A DNA stretch of 37,824 nt from an uncultured Paracoccaceae bacterium (GTDB lineage Bacteria; Pseudomonadota; Alphaproteobacteria; Rhodobacterales; Rhodobacteraceae), in NCBI GenBank assembly GCA_947311485.1, contig CAMZLM010000015.1, positions 1 to 37,824 on the forward strand. The letters are read 5' to 3'. Below are positions 24,472 to 33,032 of the stretch, one piece after another. Both the position numbers and the translations under genes were made by a program. How positions within the stretch are numbered: position 1 is the stretch's first letter; each line of letters starts with the position of its first letter. The notes below the pieces were generated by a model. That model was not told the DNA's origin, did not search any database, and worked only from the letters and a program-made list of their open reading frames with translations.

Positions 24472-25938
24472 TTACCGCCAATCCCCGAACCCGAACATTT
24501 GATAATCCCGCGCATAGGCCGCCCGGGCCATTGCTTCTATTTCGGGGGAATAGATTTCATCCAATTCAAAACATTTCGGCGTTTCAGCCGCCATTTCGAG
24601 CGGAATATTAGGTAATCCCAATTTTTCTTCGGTCTGCTGCAATACTTCTGCAAGCGTTTCCTTGCGGGCGACAACATCCGGAAAAACCAGTCGACAATAC
24701 CCTTGCAGAATCGAGTTCTGCGAAGCCCATGATTGATCCACACGTGCCTTTGTCAGACCTTGAAGGTTGCCTTTGATAAACCCAAGAAACGTTGTGAATG
24801 CTTCCTGATGGTTGCGCACCGTGTAGCCGGAGTTTTCCAAAACACTGCGGTTTGGATTAACTGCCAGCTTTTTCTCTGGAACGAACATATCGTAATGGTT
24901 TTGCAAAGTGGTCCTGATCCACGGAAACAGATCATCCCCTGTGCAAAAAATATGACGGTAAAATGCTTCATAGGCGCGCTCTACCGGATGGGTCACCACG
25001 GCTATTGTGTGGCGCGCAGTGTGATCCGCCAGCCATTGACCCAATTGTTTCTGGTTCATGTTCCGGCTTAGCTTTCCCTGGCCAGATGCCTGTTTTTCAT
25101 GTGCTTTCAGCCAATTCGCCAGCGCGGATTGTTCTGACTTGTGCATGGGCAAACAAAGGATCGGAACAGTATTTCCCCCGAAAAAATTCTTCGATCCGGG
25201 ATTTCTTACCGGCTCAAGAATGGGGACGGCCTCTAGCGCCAGCAAGTCAATTTTACCCACCTGATCGACCATTTCGTCATAGTTTACGACTTTTTCGCGT
25301 AAACTTTCCGGATTTTGCCGAACGAGCGTTGGGTTCAGTTCCTTGCGTGGTTCTGCCCCGCCCAGAAATGTTGCCAGCCCGTTAAATACTTCAACGTTAT
25401 TCAAATCTTCAAAACTCAACTGAAAGGCCGTTTGACCAGATTTCTGAAGGCCCTGTTTAATCTCTGTCAAATAGCTCTGGATTTTTTTAAGGTACGGACG
25501 AAAAGTCAGGATATCAAATTCAACCAGCGCCTTTTTACGCGCGCTGACATCGGTCAGTTTCCACTGGTTTGTTGTTTCTGCAATTGTCTGGGATACAAAT
25601 GAATCCAGCGGGTTCCGCGTCAATACAATTTTGGCACATTCAGGGTCCGCCAACACATTATTCAAAATACGCGGATCATGATCCGCAAACAGCCGGAACC
25701 CCGGAAGTGTGTTTTTTTCATTGGAAATAAATCGATTCAACAATTTTTGTGGCTTAAGCTCCCGCTCCTGCATGGACACCCCATACAGATCATACACATC
25801 CGGAAAACCGATAAAGCTGGGGTTAAACAATTCTCCATGGCAGGAGAACTCCGGATACAACCTTATGTTTTGTTCAAATAAATTCGAACCGGTCCGCATG
25901 TTTGCCAGCAATACAAAGTACTTAAATTCAGATGCCAT
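24472..25938 (-). CDS. Tandem-domain sulfotransferase (NodH-like)
   Basis: The 488-residue protein appears to have two sulfotransferase-like domains. Domain 1 (about 1-230) has the PAPS 5'-phosphosulfate loop motif LLANMRTGSN (Arg15-Asn19) and the 3'-phosphate site VLTRNPLDSFVSQ (Arg108, Ser113). Domain 2 (about 255-488) has ILCLPMHKSEQSALANWL, a degenerate loop, and VVTHPVERAYEAFYRHIF (His317 onwards), which resembles the 3'-phosphate site of family-2 sulfotransferases. It should transfer sulfate from PAPS to a glycan. Roseobacter homologues are usually labelled NodH. It follows the GT14-like gene with no gap (TAAATG) in a surface-glycan region; cysQ at the other end would remove the PAP by-product. 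The true acceptor is unknown. Domain 2 could be catalytically inactive. Confidence 0.75.
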   Translation of the reverse strand: MASEFKYFVLLANMRTGSNLFEQNIRLYPEFSCHGELFNPSFIGFPDVYDLYGVSMQERELKPQKLLNRFISNEKNTLPGFRLFADHDPRILNNVLADPECAKIVLTRNPLDSFVSQTIAETTNQWKLTDVSARKKALVEFDILTFRPYLKKIQSYLTEIKQGLQKSGQTAFQLSFEDLNNVEVFNGLATFLGGAEPRKELNPTLVRQNPESLREKVVNYDEMVDQVGKIDLLALEAVPILEPVRNPGSKNFFGGNTVPILCLPMHKSEQSALANWLKAHEKQASGQGKLSRNMNQKQLGQWLADHTARHTIAVVTHPVERAYEAFYRHIFCTGDDLFPWIRTTLQNHYDMFVPEKKLAVNPNRSVLENSGYTVRNHQEAFTTFLGFIKGNLQGLTKARVDQSWASQNSILQGYCRLVFPDVVARKETLAEVLQQTEEKLGLPNIPLEMAAETPKCFELDEIYSPEIEAMARAAYARDYQMFGFGDWR

Positions 25939-27639
25939 TTATTTCACCACGTAAGGTTTTGAATACCCGGCAGGTTCAGACGCTGCGTTGGGCTTCTCTT
26001 TTTGCTTATGTTCATAGCGAATTTTCAACCCTTTATTGCGTAGTTTGCGAACCAGTGAATCCAGTTTGTCCAGATTGTGCATTTTCGGCATCACTTGTAG
26101 GCGCCTCCGGTTAGGCGGAACCAGGTGCTCGGTGGCTTGCAACAGCATTTCTGATGTCTTTTGAACAGCATCGTCCAATTCCATAATCATCAAGCGGGAT
26201 GATTTGTTTGCTTCGGCCATTTCCTCCAAAAAATTCTGCTCGATTTTTTGGAAATTCTGGGCAGCGATCAATATCTCCCGAAAGCTGCTTTTACGATTTA
26301 GCAATAACAAAAGCCACGAATGGCGCACCATGATAATTTTTGCGTTACGATCATGGGACAATATCCCCGGAACCTCTTTGGTGTCGTTTAGTTCGTAAAT
26401 AAAACATTGATGCTGCTCCCGATTGGCCCACAGAAAATTCGATAAATAAGAGCGCACATTCCGATTTCGAATACCAGCGACCGCCGGAAGATTTCCTTCG
26501 AAGTGCTGACCTGATTTCTTGTTTGCAACATGTCTCGGCGCAAATATCCGTCCATGGGGCAAGGCATCTGTGTTTTGGCCAAGCCATTCGGGAAAGTGTT
26601 CATATAGATCTTTGAAACCCGCAAAAACGGTGTACTCCCCCGCAGATACGCCCGATCCTTGCGCCTGACCCAAAGGGAACCGACCGGGGTGGAAACGGCC
26701 CTCCCCCCCTTCACATCGTGTTTGGTCCGCGGCATCGAATGTATCGATTAACCGTTTCGGGTTGGCCTTTGTCATAGGCTGGTTTGCGCGCTTACTATCC
26801 AACAAAATCGCATAGAGATCATCCGCCCCGGACCAGATTTTACGGGCCATGAAACAATCCGAACTCATCATCAAATCAAGCTGATCATTGTAAAATGTAT
26901 AGGGTTTTCCCAAGAAATCGAATTTTGAAAAGGTCAGCGAACGGGATTCAAGCTTCTTGGAATGCAATCGCGCCAGCGTTTGAAAATATGACTCGTCCGG
27001 AATCCAGGATGATTTAAAATAGTTATCGTAATGTGGGCGATGCGGGTCGTTCAGAATTTTTTTGAGCGTGCGTTTTGTCAAACACCACCATTGCGACCCG
27101 ATATGCGGAACCAAACGGTCCGGCGTTTTTCGTTTGATTTTCAGCTTGCGTTGCAGCGCAACAGACCGATCAAACAGCCAGCGGTGTTTCCGCCAAGAGA
27201 AAGGGAAATAAAGGGAAAATCGCTCTTCGTTCAACCCGCCCTTGACCCAATAATTATTCTGGACCGATACAGATTCAATGAAGTCGGTTTGTTTATTGCG
27301 GAGCAAAAATTTATGAAACTGGCGGATCGGACGCACGGGCAAACACGACCCGCTGATCAGGCAAACATGCGACGTGTCGGGAAATGTATCGAATAGTTTT
27401 TCCGAAGCATCAAGCGTTGCTTTCACAATCGAAAACCGCCCCCATTCACAAGCCGTTCGGCGGGAAAACACGACCTCTGGCACATCGGACAACCCGTTTA
27501 CCAGTCCCTGAAAATCACCGTTTTTTGTATTTTTGTCGATGTGAATACTCACTACACACTGCTGATCCGCCAAATGGCGGACCAACTGTTCCACACGATG
27601 CAGGTTTTCGTGGGCAAGGATTACAAAACCAAGTTTCAT
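25939..27639 (-). CDS. GT14-like (beta-1,6-N-acetylglucosaminyltransferase-type) glycosyltransferase with extra C-terminal domain
   Basis: A 566-residue protein beginning MKLGFVILAHENLHRVEQLV. The N-terminal part (to about residue 250) resembles core-2/I-branching GlcNAc transferases of GT14: HIDKN, CLISGSCLPVRPI, GSQWWCLTKRTLKKI and the WIPDESYFQTL motif typical of that family. The remaining approximately 300 residues form a second domain of unknown function (GKIIMVRHSWLLLLL-like and KMHNLDKL segments); I recall related roseobacter proteins with DUF names. It probably adds a sugar branch to a surface polysaccharide; donor and acceptor are not determined. The start at 27639 is favoured over GTG at 27666 because GGGGG lies six bases upstream and the longer form would overlap the previous gene. 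Confidence 0.75.
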   Translation of the reverse strand: MKLGFVILAHENLHRVEQLVRHLADQQCVVSIHIDKNTKNGDFQGLVNGLSDVPEVVFSRRTACEWGRFSIVKATLDASEKLFDTFPDTSHVCLISGSCLPVRPIRQFHKFLLRNKQTDFIESVSVQNNYWVKGGLNEERFSLYFPFSWRKHRWLFDRSVALQRKLKIKRKTPDRLVPHIGSQWWCLTKRTLKKILNDPHRPHYDNYFKSSWIPDESYFQTLARLHSKKLESRSLTFSKFDFLGKPYTFYNDQLDLMMSSDCFMARKIWSGADDLYAILLDSKRANQPMTKANPKRLIDTFDAADQTRCEGGEGRFHPGRFPLGQAQGSGVSAGEYTVFAGFKDLYEHFPEWLGQNTDALPHGRIFAPRHVANKKSGQHFEGNLPAVAGIRNRNVRSYLSNFLWANREQHQCFIYELNDTKEVPGILSHDRNAKIIMVRHSWLLLLLNRKSSFREILIAAQNFQKIEQNFLEEMAEANKSSRLMIMELDDAVQKTSEMLLQATEHLVPPNRRRLQVMPKMHNLDKLDSLVRKLRNKGLKIRYEHKQKEKPNAASEPAGYSKPYVVK

Positions 27640-27649
27640 CAGCTGCCCC

Positions 27650-28660
27650 CTATGCCCAATTTCCACGAGACATCAACCCAAGCTGTTCAAGCTGTTTCCA
27701 GTCTTCATACCGGGTTGATTGTGGTGTCCACAGACGCAATTCGGATTGCAGGTTTTTCACATAGGTTTTGTATTCCCGACTGGCCGCATAGTGCTGTTTG
27801 CGTTCGGTTTCCTCTTTTGCCTTGGCCGAGAACATGTCTAAAAACTTGGTGTGCAGCAAGCATCCGCAGGCCTTTTGCCCCCCCCATTCGTCATAAACCT
27901 TGTTCAAACCACGGGGCAAAAGGTTATGGGTCGAGCTTACAAAAACATTGCCACGCGACCATTTTACCAGAGGTATTTTATTCAACGCAGGCGCAAACTG
28001 CGGTTTGTCGCGAAAGAAGGACCGCATCCGCGGGCCGCCCTGTATCCACAGATTACCATATTTGTCATTTTTTTCGAAAAAGTAATTCGAGGAATCAAAG
28101 TAAGGTGCGATTTCAACCGGATCCGCACCCTCTTGATACTGTGCCTCGTGAACCAGACCTTTGGGGTACATATCCACAAGCATTGTGCCAAAAGATTTGA
28201 TAGAGGATGAATCCAACCAGTCGGTCAATGCCCGCAACGGGCGGCTATCGCAATGCGGATAGACAAAAATTTCATCAACATCGACCACCAAAACCCAATG
28301 ACCAACCGCATATTTGCTCTTGAGTCCATTCAACCAATCCACACCGAATTTGGATCGTTTATAGCTTTCTTTTGTGGTCCAGACAGAAGCATCCGGCTGG
28401 CTGGCCAAATATTCCCGGCTCCCGTCATCAGAGTCATTGTCTACAAAAAAGAAATGGTTAACACCCAGCTTGCGATAATACTCAAGAAAATACTTCAGCC
28501 GGGGTTTTTCATTGCGCAAAGTGGAAAATAACAAAATATCGGCAGGTTTGATGTCACCACTGTGATCCACAACATTGTGCAGTTCACGCAGCTTTCGCAA
28601 TGACCGAATGCGCCGCCGCTTTCGCTCAACCCGAAGCTTGTATTTACTCCACAATCCCAT
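27650..28660 (-). CDS. Glycosyltransferase (family 2/92-like, DUF-type)
   Basis: The 336-residue protein starts MGLWSKYKLRVERKRRR, a very basic N-terminus. The catalytic core includes ILLFSTLRNEKPRLKYFLEYYRKLGVNHFFFVDNDSDDGSREYL-type content and VLVVDVDEIFVYP with a DVDE metal-binding motif. This is the pattern of the 'glycosyltransferase family 2' proteins (GT92-like) common in roseobacter polysaccharide loci. The sugar is unknown. Start at 28660 is chosen over an upstream ATG at 28789 because AAGGG lies five bases before it and the longer form would overlap the GT4 gene. It is 10 bases upstream of the GT14-like start. Confidence 0.75.
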   Translation of the reverse strand: MGLWSKYKLRVERKRRRIRSLRKLRELHNVVDHSGDIKPADILLFSTLRNEKPRLKYFLEYYRKLGVNHFFFVDNDSDDGSREYLASQPDASVWTTKESYKRSKFGVDWLNGLKSKYAVGHWVLVVDVDEIFVYPHCDSRPLRALTDWLDSSSIKSFGTMLVDMYPKGLVHEAQYQEGADPVEIAPYFDSSNYFFEKNDKYGNLWIQGGPRMRSFFRDKPQFAPALNKIPLVKWSRGNVFVSSTHNLLPRGLNKVYDEWGGQKACGCLLHTKFLDMFSAKAKEETERKQHYAASREYKTYVKNLQSELRLWTPQSTRYEDWKQLEQLGLMSRGNWA

Positions 28661-28700
28661 AATGACCCTTGTTACCCTCAAACACGATACAATGCCCAGT

Positions 28701-29909
28701 TTAACCAAAAACGTGGCGAAAATGTGCTTTCCATGTGGGGATAATAGGCATTTTTCCGCGATTGTCCGCTTTTTGCGACGCGTTTTCAATATTCATACAA
28801 ATTTGATGTCGCCAATCAGCAACAGCCATCGGGTCAAGGTATGTTGCAGCATCGCCCAACACTTCACGAAATATGCCAATATCAGAGCAATACACCGGAA
28901 TTCCCATCTGCGCTGCCTCAAGCGCTGGCAAACCGAACCCCTCTACAAAGCTCGGGAAAAGCAGGGCATTGGCATGGGTCAACAGGTTGGCCAAACTCTG
29001 GTCATCAAGGCAGTTTTCCTCAAAAATGTATTGCCCCATCAGCATCGATTCATCCAAAAACTGAAACACTTCGGTATTTTCCCAACCACGTCGCCCGACA
29101 ACAAAGAGCAACGGCATTTCAGGCTCCGGCAGTTGTGCCGACATCTGTTCCCAGACACGAAAGAGCAGCATGTGGTTTTTACGCGGTTCAATCGTTCCCA
29201 GAATAACAAAATAGGGGCGGTCCACCACTTTCGGGGTTGGCGTTTCGGATTGCATCGGCTCTATTCCCAAATGGGCCACCAAATAATCAGGCTCTGCGCC
29301 CCATTTGCGGAAATAATATTGAACGCGACGACTGGTTTCGTCGGAATTGCAAATGATCTGACTTGCATATCCGGCAACCGATCGCATGTGTTTTTCAAAT
29401 GTTTTGGGGATGTACGATTTTGAAAATTCCGGATAATCCAGCGGGATCATATCGTGAATAAACACTCGAATATCGCGGCAGCCACCTGCTTTTAACGCGC
29501 CAAACATGATGTCCGTTAAATTGCTATGGCCGACATTCAGAAATTGATACCGGGTCAGATCAATCTTACCAAACAAGCGACCAACTGCGCGAGTTCTGGC
29601 TTTGGCAAGGCAGTTTTTTTTCAGATAACTGCGCGCGCAGCGTTGTTCCCAGGACAGTTTCAACCGAATGGCGTCCACCAATGTCGGACGCCCCCACTCA
29701 TGCCGTTTCATAATCCTGTCCAGAACCCGTTTGACGCGCGGCACATCGAGCAAAACGCTATGACGCCCCAAGCGCGCAACAAAAAGGGTATCCGGATTAT
29801 GGGCAACCAGATGGTTGATATATGCAAGCTCGACCCGATCAATACCCGTTGCCATCCCCCGACCGATACGCGAAATTGTTCTTGTGATATCAATAAGGTA
29901 CAAGGTCAT
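28701..29909 (-). CDS. Glycosyltransferase family 4 (group 1)
   Basis: A 402-residue GT-B fold retaining transferase. The C-terminal nucleotide-sugar domain has ILGTIEPRKNHMLL, FVVGRRGWEN and LFPSFVEGFGLPALEAAQMGIPVYCSD, the classic E-x7-E region. The N-terminus begins MTLYLIDITRTISRIGRGMATGIDRVE, similar to roseobacter GT4 proteins of surface polysaccharide loci. Start at 29909 is favoured over GTG at 29924 because GGGG precedes it by seven bases. It sits between galU and the GT2/92-like gene, with a 57-base gap after galU and 40 bases before the next gene. Confidence 0.82.
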   Translation of the reverse strand: MTLYLIDITRTISRIGRGMATGIDRVELAYINHLVAHNPDTLFVARLGRHSVLLDVPRVKRVLDRIMKRHEWGRPTLVDAIRLKLSWEQRCARSYLKKNCLAKARTRAVGRLFGKIDLTRYQFLNVGHSNLTDIMFGALKAGGCRDIRVFIHDMIPLDYPEFSKSYIPKTFEKHMRSVAGYASQIICNSDETSRRVQYYFRKWGAEPDYLVAHLGIEPMQSETPTPKVVDRPYFVILGTIEPRKNHMLLFRVWEQMSAQLPEPEMPLLFVVGRRGWENTEVFQFLDESMLMGQYIFEENCLDDQSLANLLTHANALLFPSFVEGFGLPALEAAQMGIPVYCSDIGIFREVLGDAATYLDPMAVADWRHQICMNIENASQKADNRGKMPIIPTWKAHFRHVFG

Positions 29910-29966
29910 ACAGTTACCCCGCACTACGATTCAACTGGCAAGAAAACCCGCCTCGTCTGTAGGGCG

Positions 29967-30860
29967 TTATTGTGCTGCCTTCTGTGTCTCCAGCATTTCA
30001 ATCAAATACTCGAGAAATTCGTCTCTGAACTCCTCCCGAGCCAGCCCAAAGGCAACAGTTGCCTGCAAAAAACCGGCCTTGGAGCCGCAATCATACCGCT
30101 GACCATCAAAACGCAGACCAAACACATTATCGGATTGTTCAATTTCCTTGGCAATCGCATCAGTAAGCTGAATTTCGCCCCCCGCCCCCGGCGCTTGCGT
30201 ACGCAGATTATTCATCACACCGGGCGTCAAAATGTAACGGCCAATCACCGCCAAATTCGAAGGCGCGTCTTCGGGTTTGGGCTTCTCCACCATGCCTTTT
30301 ACTGCCACCAATGAACCGGTGTTTTCTTTTATGTCCAGCAAGCCATAAGCAGAGGCTTTGCTTGGCGGCACTTCCATCGCGGCGACGATATTGCCACCGG
30401 TTTCTTCGTAGGCTTCCATCATCTGTTTAAGACAGGGTTTATCCGCATCAATAACGTCATCCGTCAGGATAACCGCAAAAGGTTCATCGCCGACCAAACG
30501 GTCCGCACATAAAACAGCATGCCCCAATCCGAGCGCATCCCGTTGGCGAACATAGGCAATTTCACCGGATCCCATGGTGGAGTGGTTCAGCACCTTCAGC
30601 AAATCCAGTTTGCCCTTTTCTTCCAGCGCTCTTTCGAGCTGAGGTGCGCCATCAAAGTAGTCTTCCAGTGCGCCTTTCCCGCGGGAGGTCACGAAAATAT
30701 ACTCTTCGATGCCCGCCTCTCTGGCTTCGTCAATCGCGTATTGGATAAGCGGACGGTCCACCAGACACAGAATTTCCTTGGGGATGGATTTCGTTGCCGG
30801 TAGGAACCGTGTCCCTAGACCTGCCACCGGAAAAATTGCTTTGGTTACTTTTTTTTGCAC
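29967..30860 (-). CDS. galU: UTP-glucose-1-phosphate uridylyltransferase
   Basis: GalU makes UDP-glucose from UTP and glucose-1-phosphate, the glucosyl donor (and precursor of UDP-galactose or UDP-glucuronate) for surface polysaccharides. The nucleotide-binding motif PVAGLGTRFLPATKSIPKE (from residue 11) is exact for the family, as are YAIDEAREAGIEEYIFVTSRGKGALEDYFD and the ALGLGHAVLCA segments. The product has 297 residues. I place the start at GTG 30860 because AAGGA is seven bases upstream and homologues start close to KKVTKA; an ATG at 30899 has no ribosome site. It is separated from the upstream GT2 gene by 121 bases, so it may have its own promoter. Confidence 0.93.
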   Translation of the reverse strand: MQKKVTKAIFPVAGLGTRFLPATKSIPKEILCLVDRPLIQYAIDEAREAGIEEYIFVTSRGKGALEDYFDGAPQLERALEEKGKLDLLKVLNHSTMGSGEIAYVRQRDALGLGHAVLCADRLVGDEPFAVILTDDVIDADKPCLKQMMEAYEETGGNIVAAMEVPPSKASAYGLLDIKENTGSLVAVKGMVEKPKPEDAPSNLAVIGRYILTPGVMNNLRTQAPGAGGEIQLTDAIAKEIEQSDNVFGLRFDGQRYDCGSKAGFLQATVAFGLAREEFRDEFLEYLIEMLETQKAAQ

Positions 30861-30981
30861 ATCACTATCCTTGTTAAACATCCAAGCATCTCGACCCATG
30901 ATTTTTTCACAGGCGTTAACCTTGAATCATATTCATTCTTTAGTATTCTTGATTACCATTCAGGCATAAATAAGTCGTTTT

Positions 30982-32247
30982 TCAGAAAACCCTAACCGTT
31001 CTTATATCAACAAATTCTCTTTGGCCAGACAGATTTCCAATTTCCATATTCACACGCTTCCGCATTCCCCCGAACCAAAACAAAAACTGGCCTCGCTTTG
31101 ATCGGCCAAACAGACCGCCTGTTTGCACCCAATACCCGCGCACATCAAAAAATCTCTTGTGAAACAATGATGTATACGTAAAGCGAAAGACAGTGACAGC
31201 CTTACCTCGCGACAGTAAACCCATCGCCACCACATGTATTTTCCGGGCCAGCGCAACATTCCCGACCACCGCAACAAACTCTGGATTTTGCCGGCACCCG
31301 GATGGGTGAAACGGTGAAAATACGGCAGCTTCCCGATCAAGGGGTGTTGCTATTACGGCACGTTTCGGCGTGATATTTATACCATCCTCCAAGGTAGCGA
31401 GAAGACGGCGCACGTCGCGTGGCTCCAGAAACCCGTCCCGCATCATACGCACAAGCCGACAGTGCTGACTGTGGCGCAGTTTTTCAAGGGCATTTTCCGG
31501 CTCCCCTGCCCCGAATTTCGCCATAAAATAGACTTTGCTTGCGCCAATGTTCTTCAGCGTCTTGGGCACCCTGTTTTTTGTTCTTTCGGCACTTTCTTCA
31601 AAGCCATGCTGAACCTCGGCCTGCGGTACAATCGTTGTCGCCCATCCGGCCAAAGCCAACGTCAATGCCATATCCGTTTCATCCAGAAAGAAGCGGTAAT
31701 TTTCATCAAACCCACCAATTTCACATAAGCAGGATGCGCGAAATGCGCAGTTTGTACCCTGCACTTTGGCAAAATACGTTCCATCAAAAACAAATGTCTG
31801 CGCGGTGTCACCCGCATTCATTTCCAATGGGTAATCCTCTCCGGCACGGTCACATTTGATGGCTTTCCATTGATAATCAATCCCGTTCCGCCCCCGCACA
31901 AAACCACCCGTGCTGGCCACATTTTCATCCGCAAACGGGGCGACCAACCGATCAAGCCAATGCGGTTCCGGCACCGCGTCATCATCACAAAACGCAATAA
32001 TATCGCCGGCAGAATGGGCAATACCCAAGTTGCGAGCTTGGGAAATGTTCGGCACATCCATAAAAACGTGCCGAATGGCCCCTGCCCCGGGCAGTCCGTT
32101 CAGGAAAGACGTATCACCATAATTGGAAACGACAATAACTTCGAACCGGCCATAACTTTGAAACCGCAGCGCGGAAATGAGCCGCTTTAACCCGGCCGGC
32201 CTGTTCCGGCTGACAATCACCAGACTGACGGTCGGGGTATCGGTCAT
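30982..32247 (-). CDS. Glycosyltransferase family 2
   Basis: A 421-residue inverting GT-A transferase. The start TVSLVIVSRNRPAGLKRLISALRFQ is the nucleotide-binding beta-alpha unit, followed by NISQARNLGIAHSAGDIIAFCDDDAVPEPHWL with the metal-binding DDD, and FFLDETDMALTLALAGW with the catalytic acid region (ED-like ETD). The C-terminal third (after residue about 290) has no match I recognise; it contains RAVIATPLDREAAVFSPFHPSG and is rich in Arg/Phe near the end. It overlaps kdsB by four bases (ATGA), so the two are translated together. The sugar donor is unknown; Kdo transfer itself would need a different fold. Confidence 0.82.
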   Translation of the reverse strand: MTDTPTVSLVIVSRNRPAGLKRLISALRFQSYGRFEVIVVSNYGDTSFLNGLPGAGAIRHVFMDVPNISQARNLGIAHSAGDIIAFCDDDAVPEPHWLDRLVAPFADENVASTGGFVRGRNGIDYQWKAIKCDRAGEDYPLEMNAGDTAQTFVFDGTYFAKVQGTNCAFRASCLCEIGGFDENYRFFLDETDMALTLALAGWATTIVPQAEVQHGFEESAERTKNRVPKTLKNIGASKVYFMAKFGAGEPENALEKLRHSQHCRLVRMMRDGFLEPRDVRRLLATLEDGINITPKRAVIATPLDREAAVFSPFHPSGCRQNPEFVAVVGNVALARKIHVVAMGLLSRGKAVTVFRFTYTSLFHKRFFDVRGYWVQTGGLFGRSKRGQFLFWFGGMRKRVNMEIGNLSGQREFVDIRTVRVF

Positions 32248-33032
32248 TCGATCTCCATTTGGGCCAATATTTTTTCAACCCGCGGGGTGTCTTCCGGATT
32301 GTTCAATTCCCAGAATTCCTGACCGGGCAAGGCCTCTACCTCGACACACTGCACATGCAGACCGTTTTCCAGAAACCGGAGCTGTTCCAGCCCTTCGACC
32401 TTTTCCAGTGTACCTTCGGGCAGGGCCATGTAATCGCGCAAAGAATCCGGCCGATAGGCGTAAACACCGACATGATGATACACAGCCGTCCCCGGATTAT
32501 CCGCAAAGGGCAGGACCTCTTTGGAAAAATACAGCGCCCTTTTGCGGCTGTTGAAAACCACCGTAGTCGCGCCAACGCGCCCGTTTTTGCGGTCATCCCG
32601 AAAACTGGCCAATGCCGCATCGGAACACCGCAAAATCGGGGTGGCGACATGGGCTTCCGGCGCAGCGCACAACCCGTCGATCAACCGTTCCACAAACCAC
32701 GGCGGCGTAAGGGGCGCATCGCCTTGCAGATTGGCCACGATGTCATAGCTTTCGGGAATAACCTTCAACACATCGGCGCAGCGTTCGGTGCCGTTTCGGC
32801 AACGGTCAGAGGTCATTACGACCTCTGCGCCGAAATTTTCTGCGGCTTGTTTGATCCGGTCATCATCCGTTGCCACCACGACACGATCAACACCCTTCAC
32901 CTGCATTGCCGCCTCCCAGCTGCGTTGGATCAGGCTCTTGGAAATGCCGGTCGCACCGCGCAATTCGGCAAGAGGTTTTCCCGGAAACCGGGTCGAAGCA
33001 TAGCGCGCGGGTATGACAACAAGAACAGACAT
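32244..33032 (-). CDS. kdsB: 3-deoxy-manno-octulosonate cytidylyltransferase (CMP-Kdo synthetase)
   Basis: KdsB activates Kdo with CTP to CMP-Kdo for LPS core or Kdo-containing capsule. The 262-residue enzyme starts VLVVIPARYASTRFPGKPLAEL (family loop), has VVVATDDDRI, NGTERCADVL, the NLQGDAPLTPP motif and HHVGVYAYRPDSL near the end. It lies directly after cysQ (ATG follows the TAG with no gap) and overlaps the GT2 gene. No kdsA, kdsC or kdtA is present. In a glycan locus this could be the housekeeping enzyme or a dedicated capsule copy (as kpsU in E. coli). Confidence 0.92.
   Translation of the reverse strand: MSVLVVIPARYASTRFPGKPLAELRGATGISKSLIQRSWEAAMQVKGVDRVVVATDDDRIKQAAENFGAEVVMTSDRCRNGTERCADVLKVIPESYDIVANLQGDAPLTPPWFVERLIDGLCAAPEAHVATPILRCSDAALASFRDDRKNGRVGATTVVFNSRKRALYFSKEVLPFADNPGTAVYHHVGVYAYRPDSLRDYMALPEGTLEKVEGLEQLRFLENGLHVQCVEVEALPGQEFWELNNPEDTPRVEKILAQMEIE

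Noticed and set aside
30861-30981. A sigma-70 promoter for galU in the gap after the GT2 gene
   Set aside because: TATGAT and AATACT occur on the minus strand, but I could not find a -35 with more than three matches at a suitable distance.
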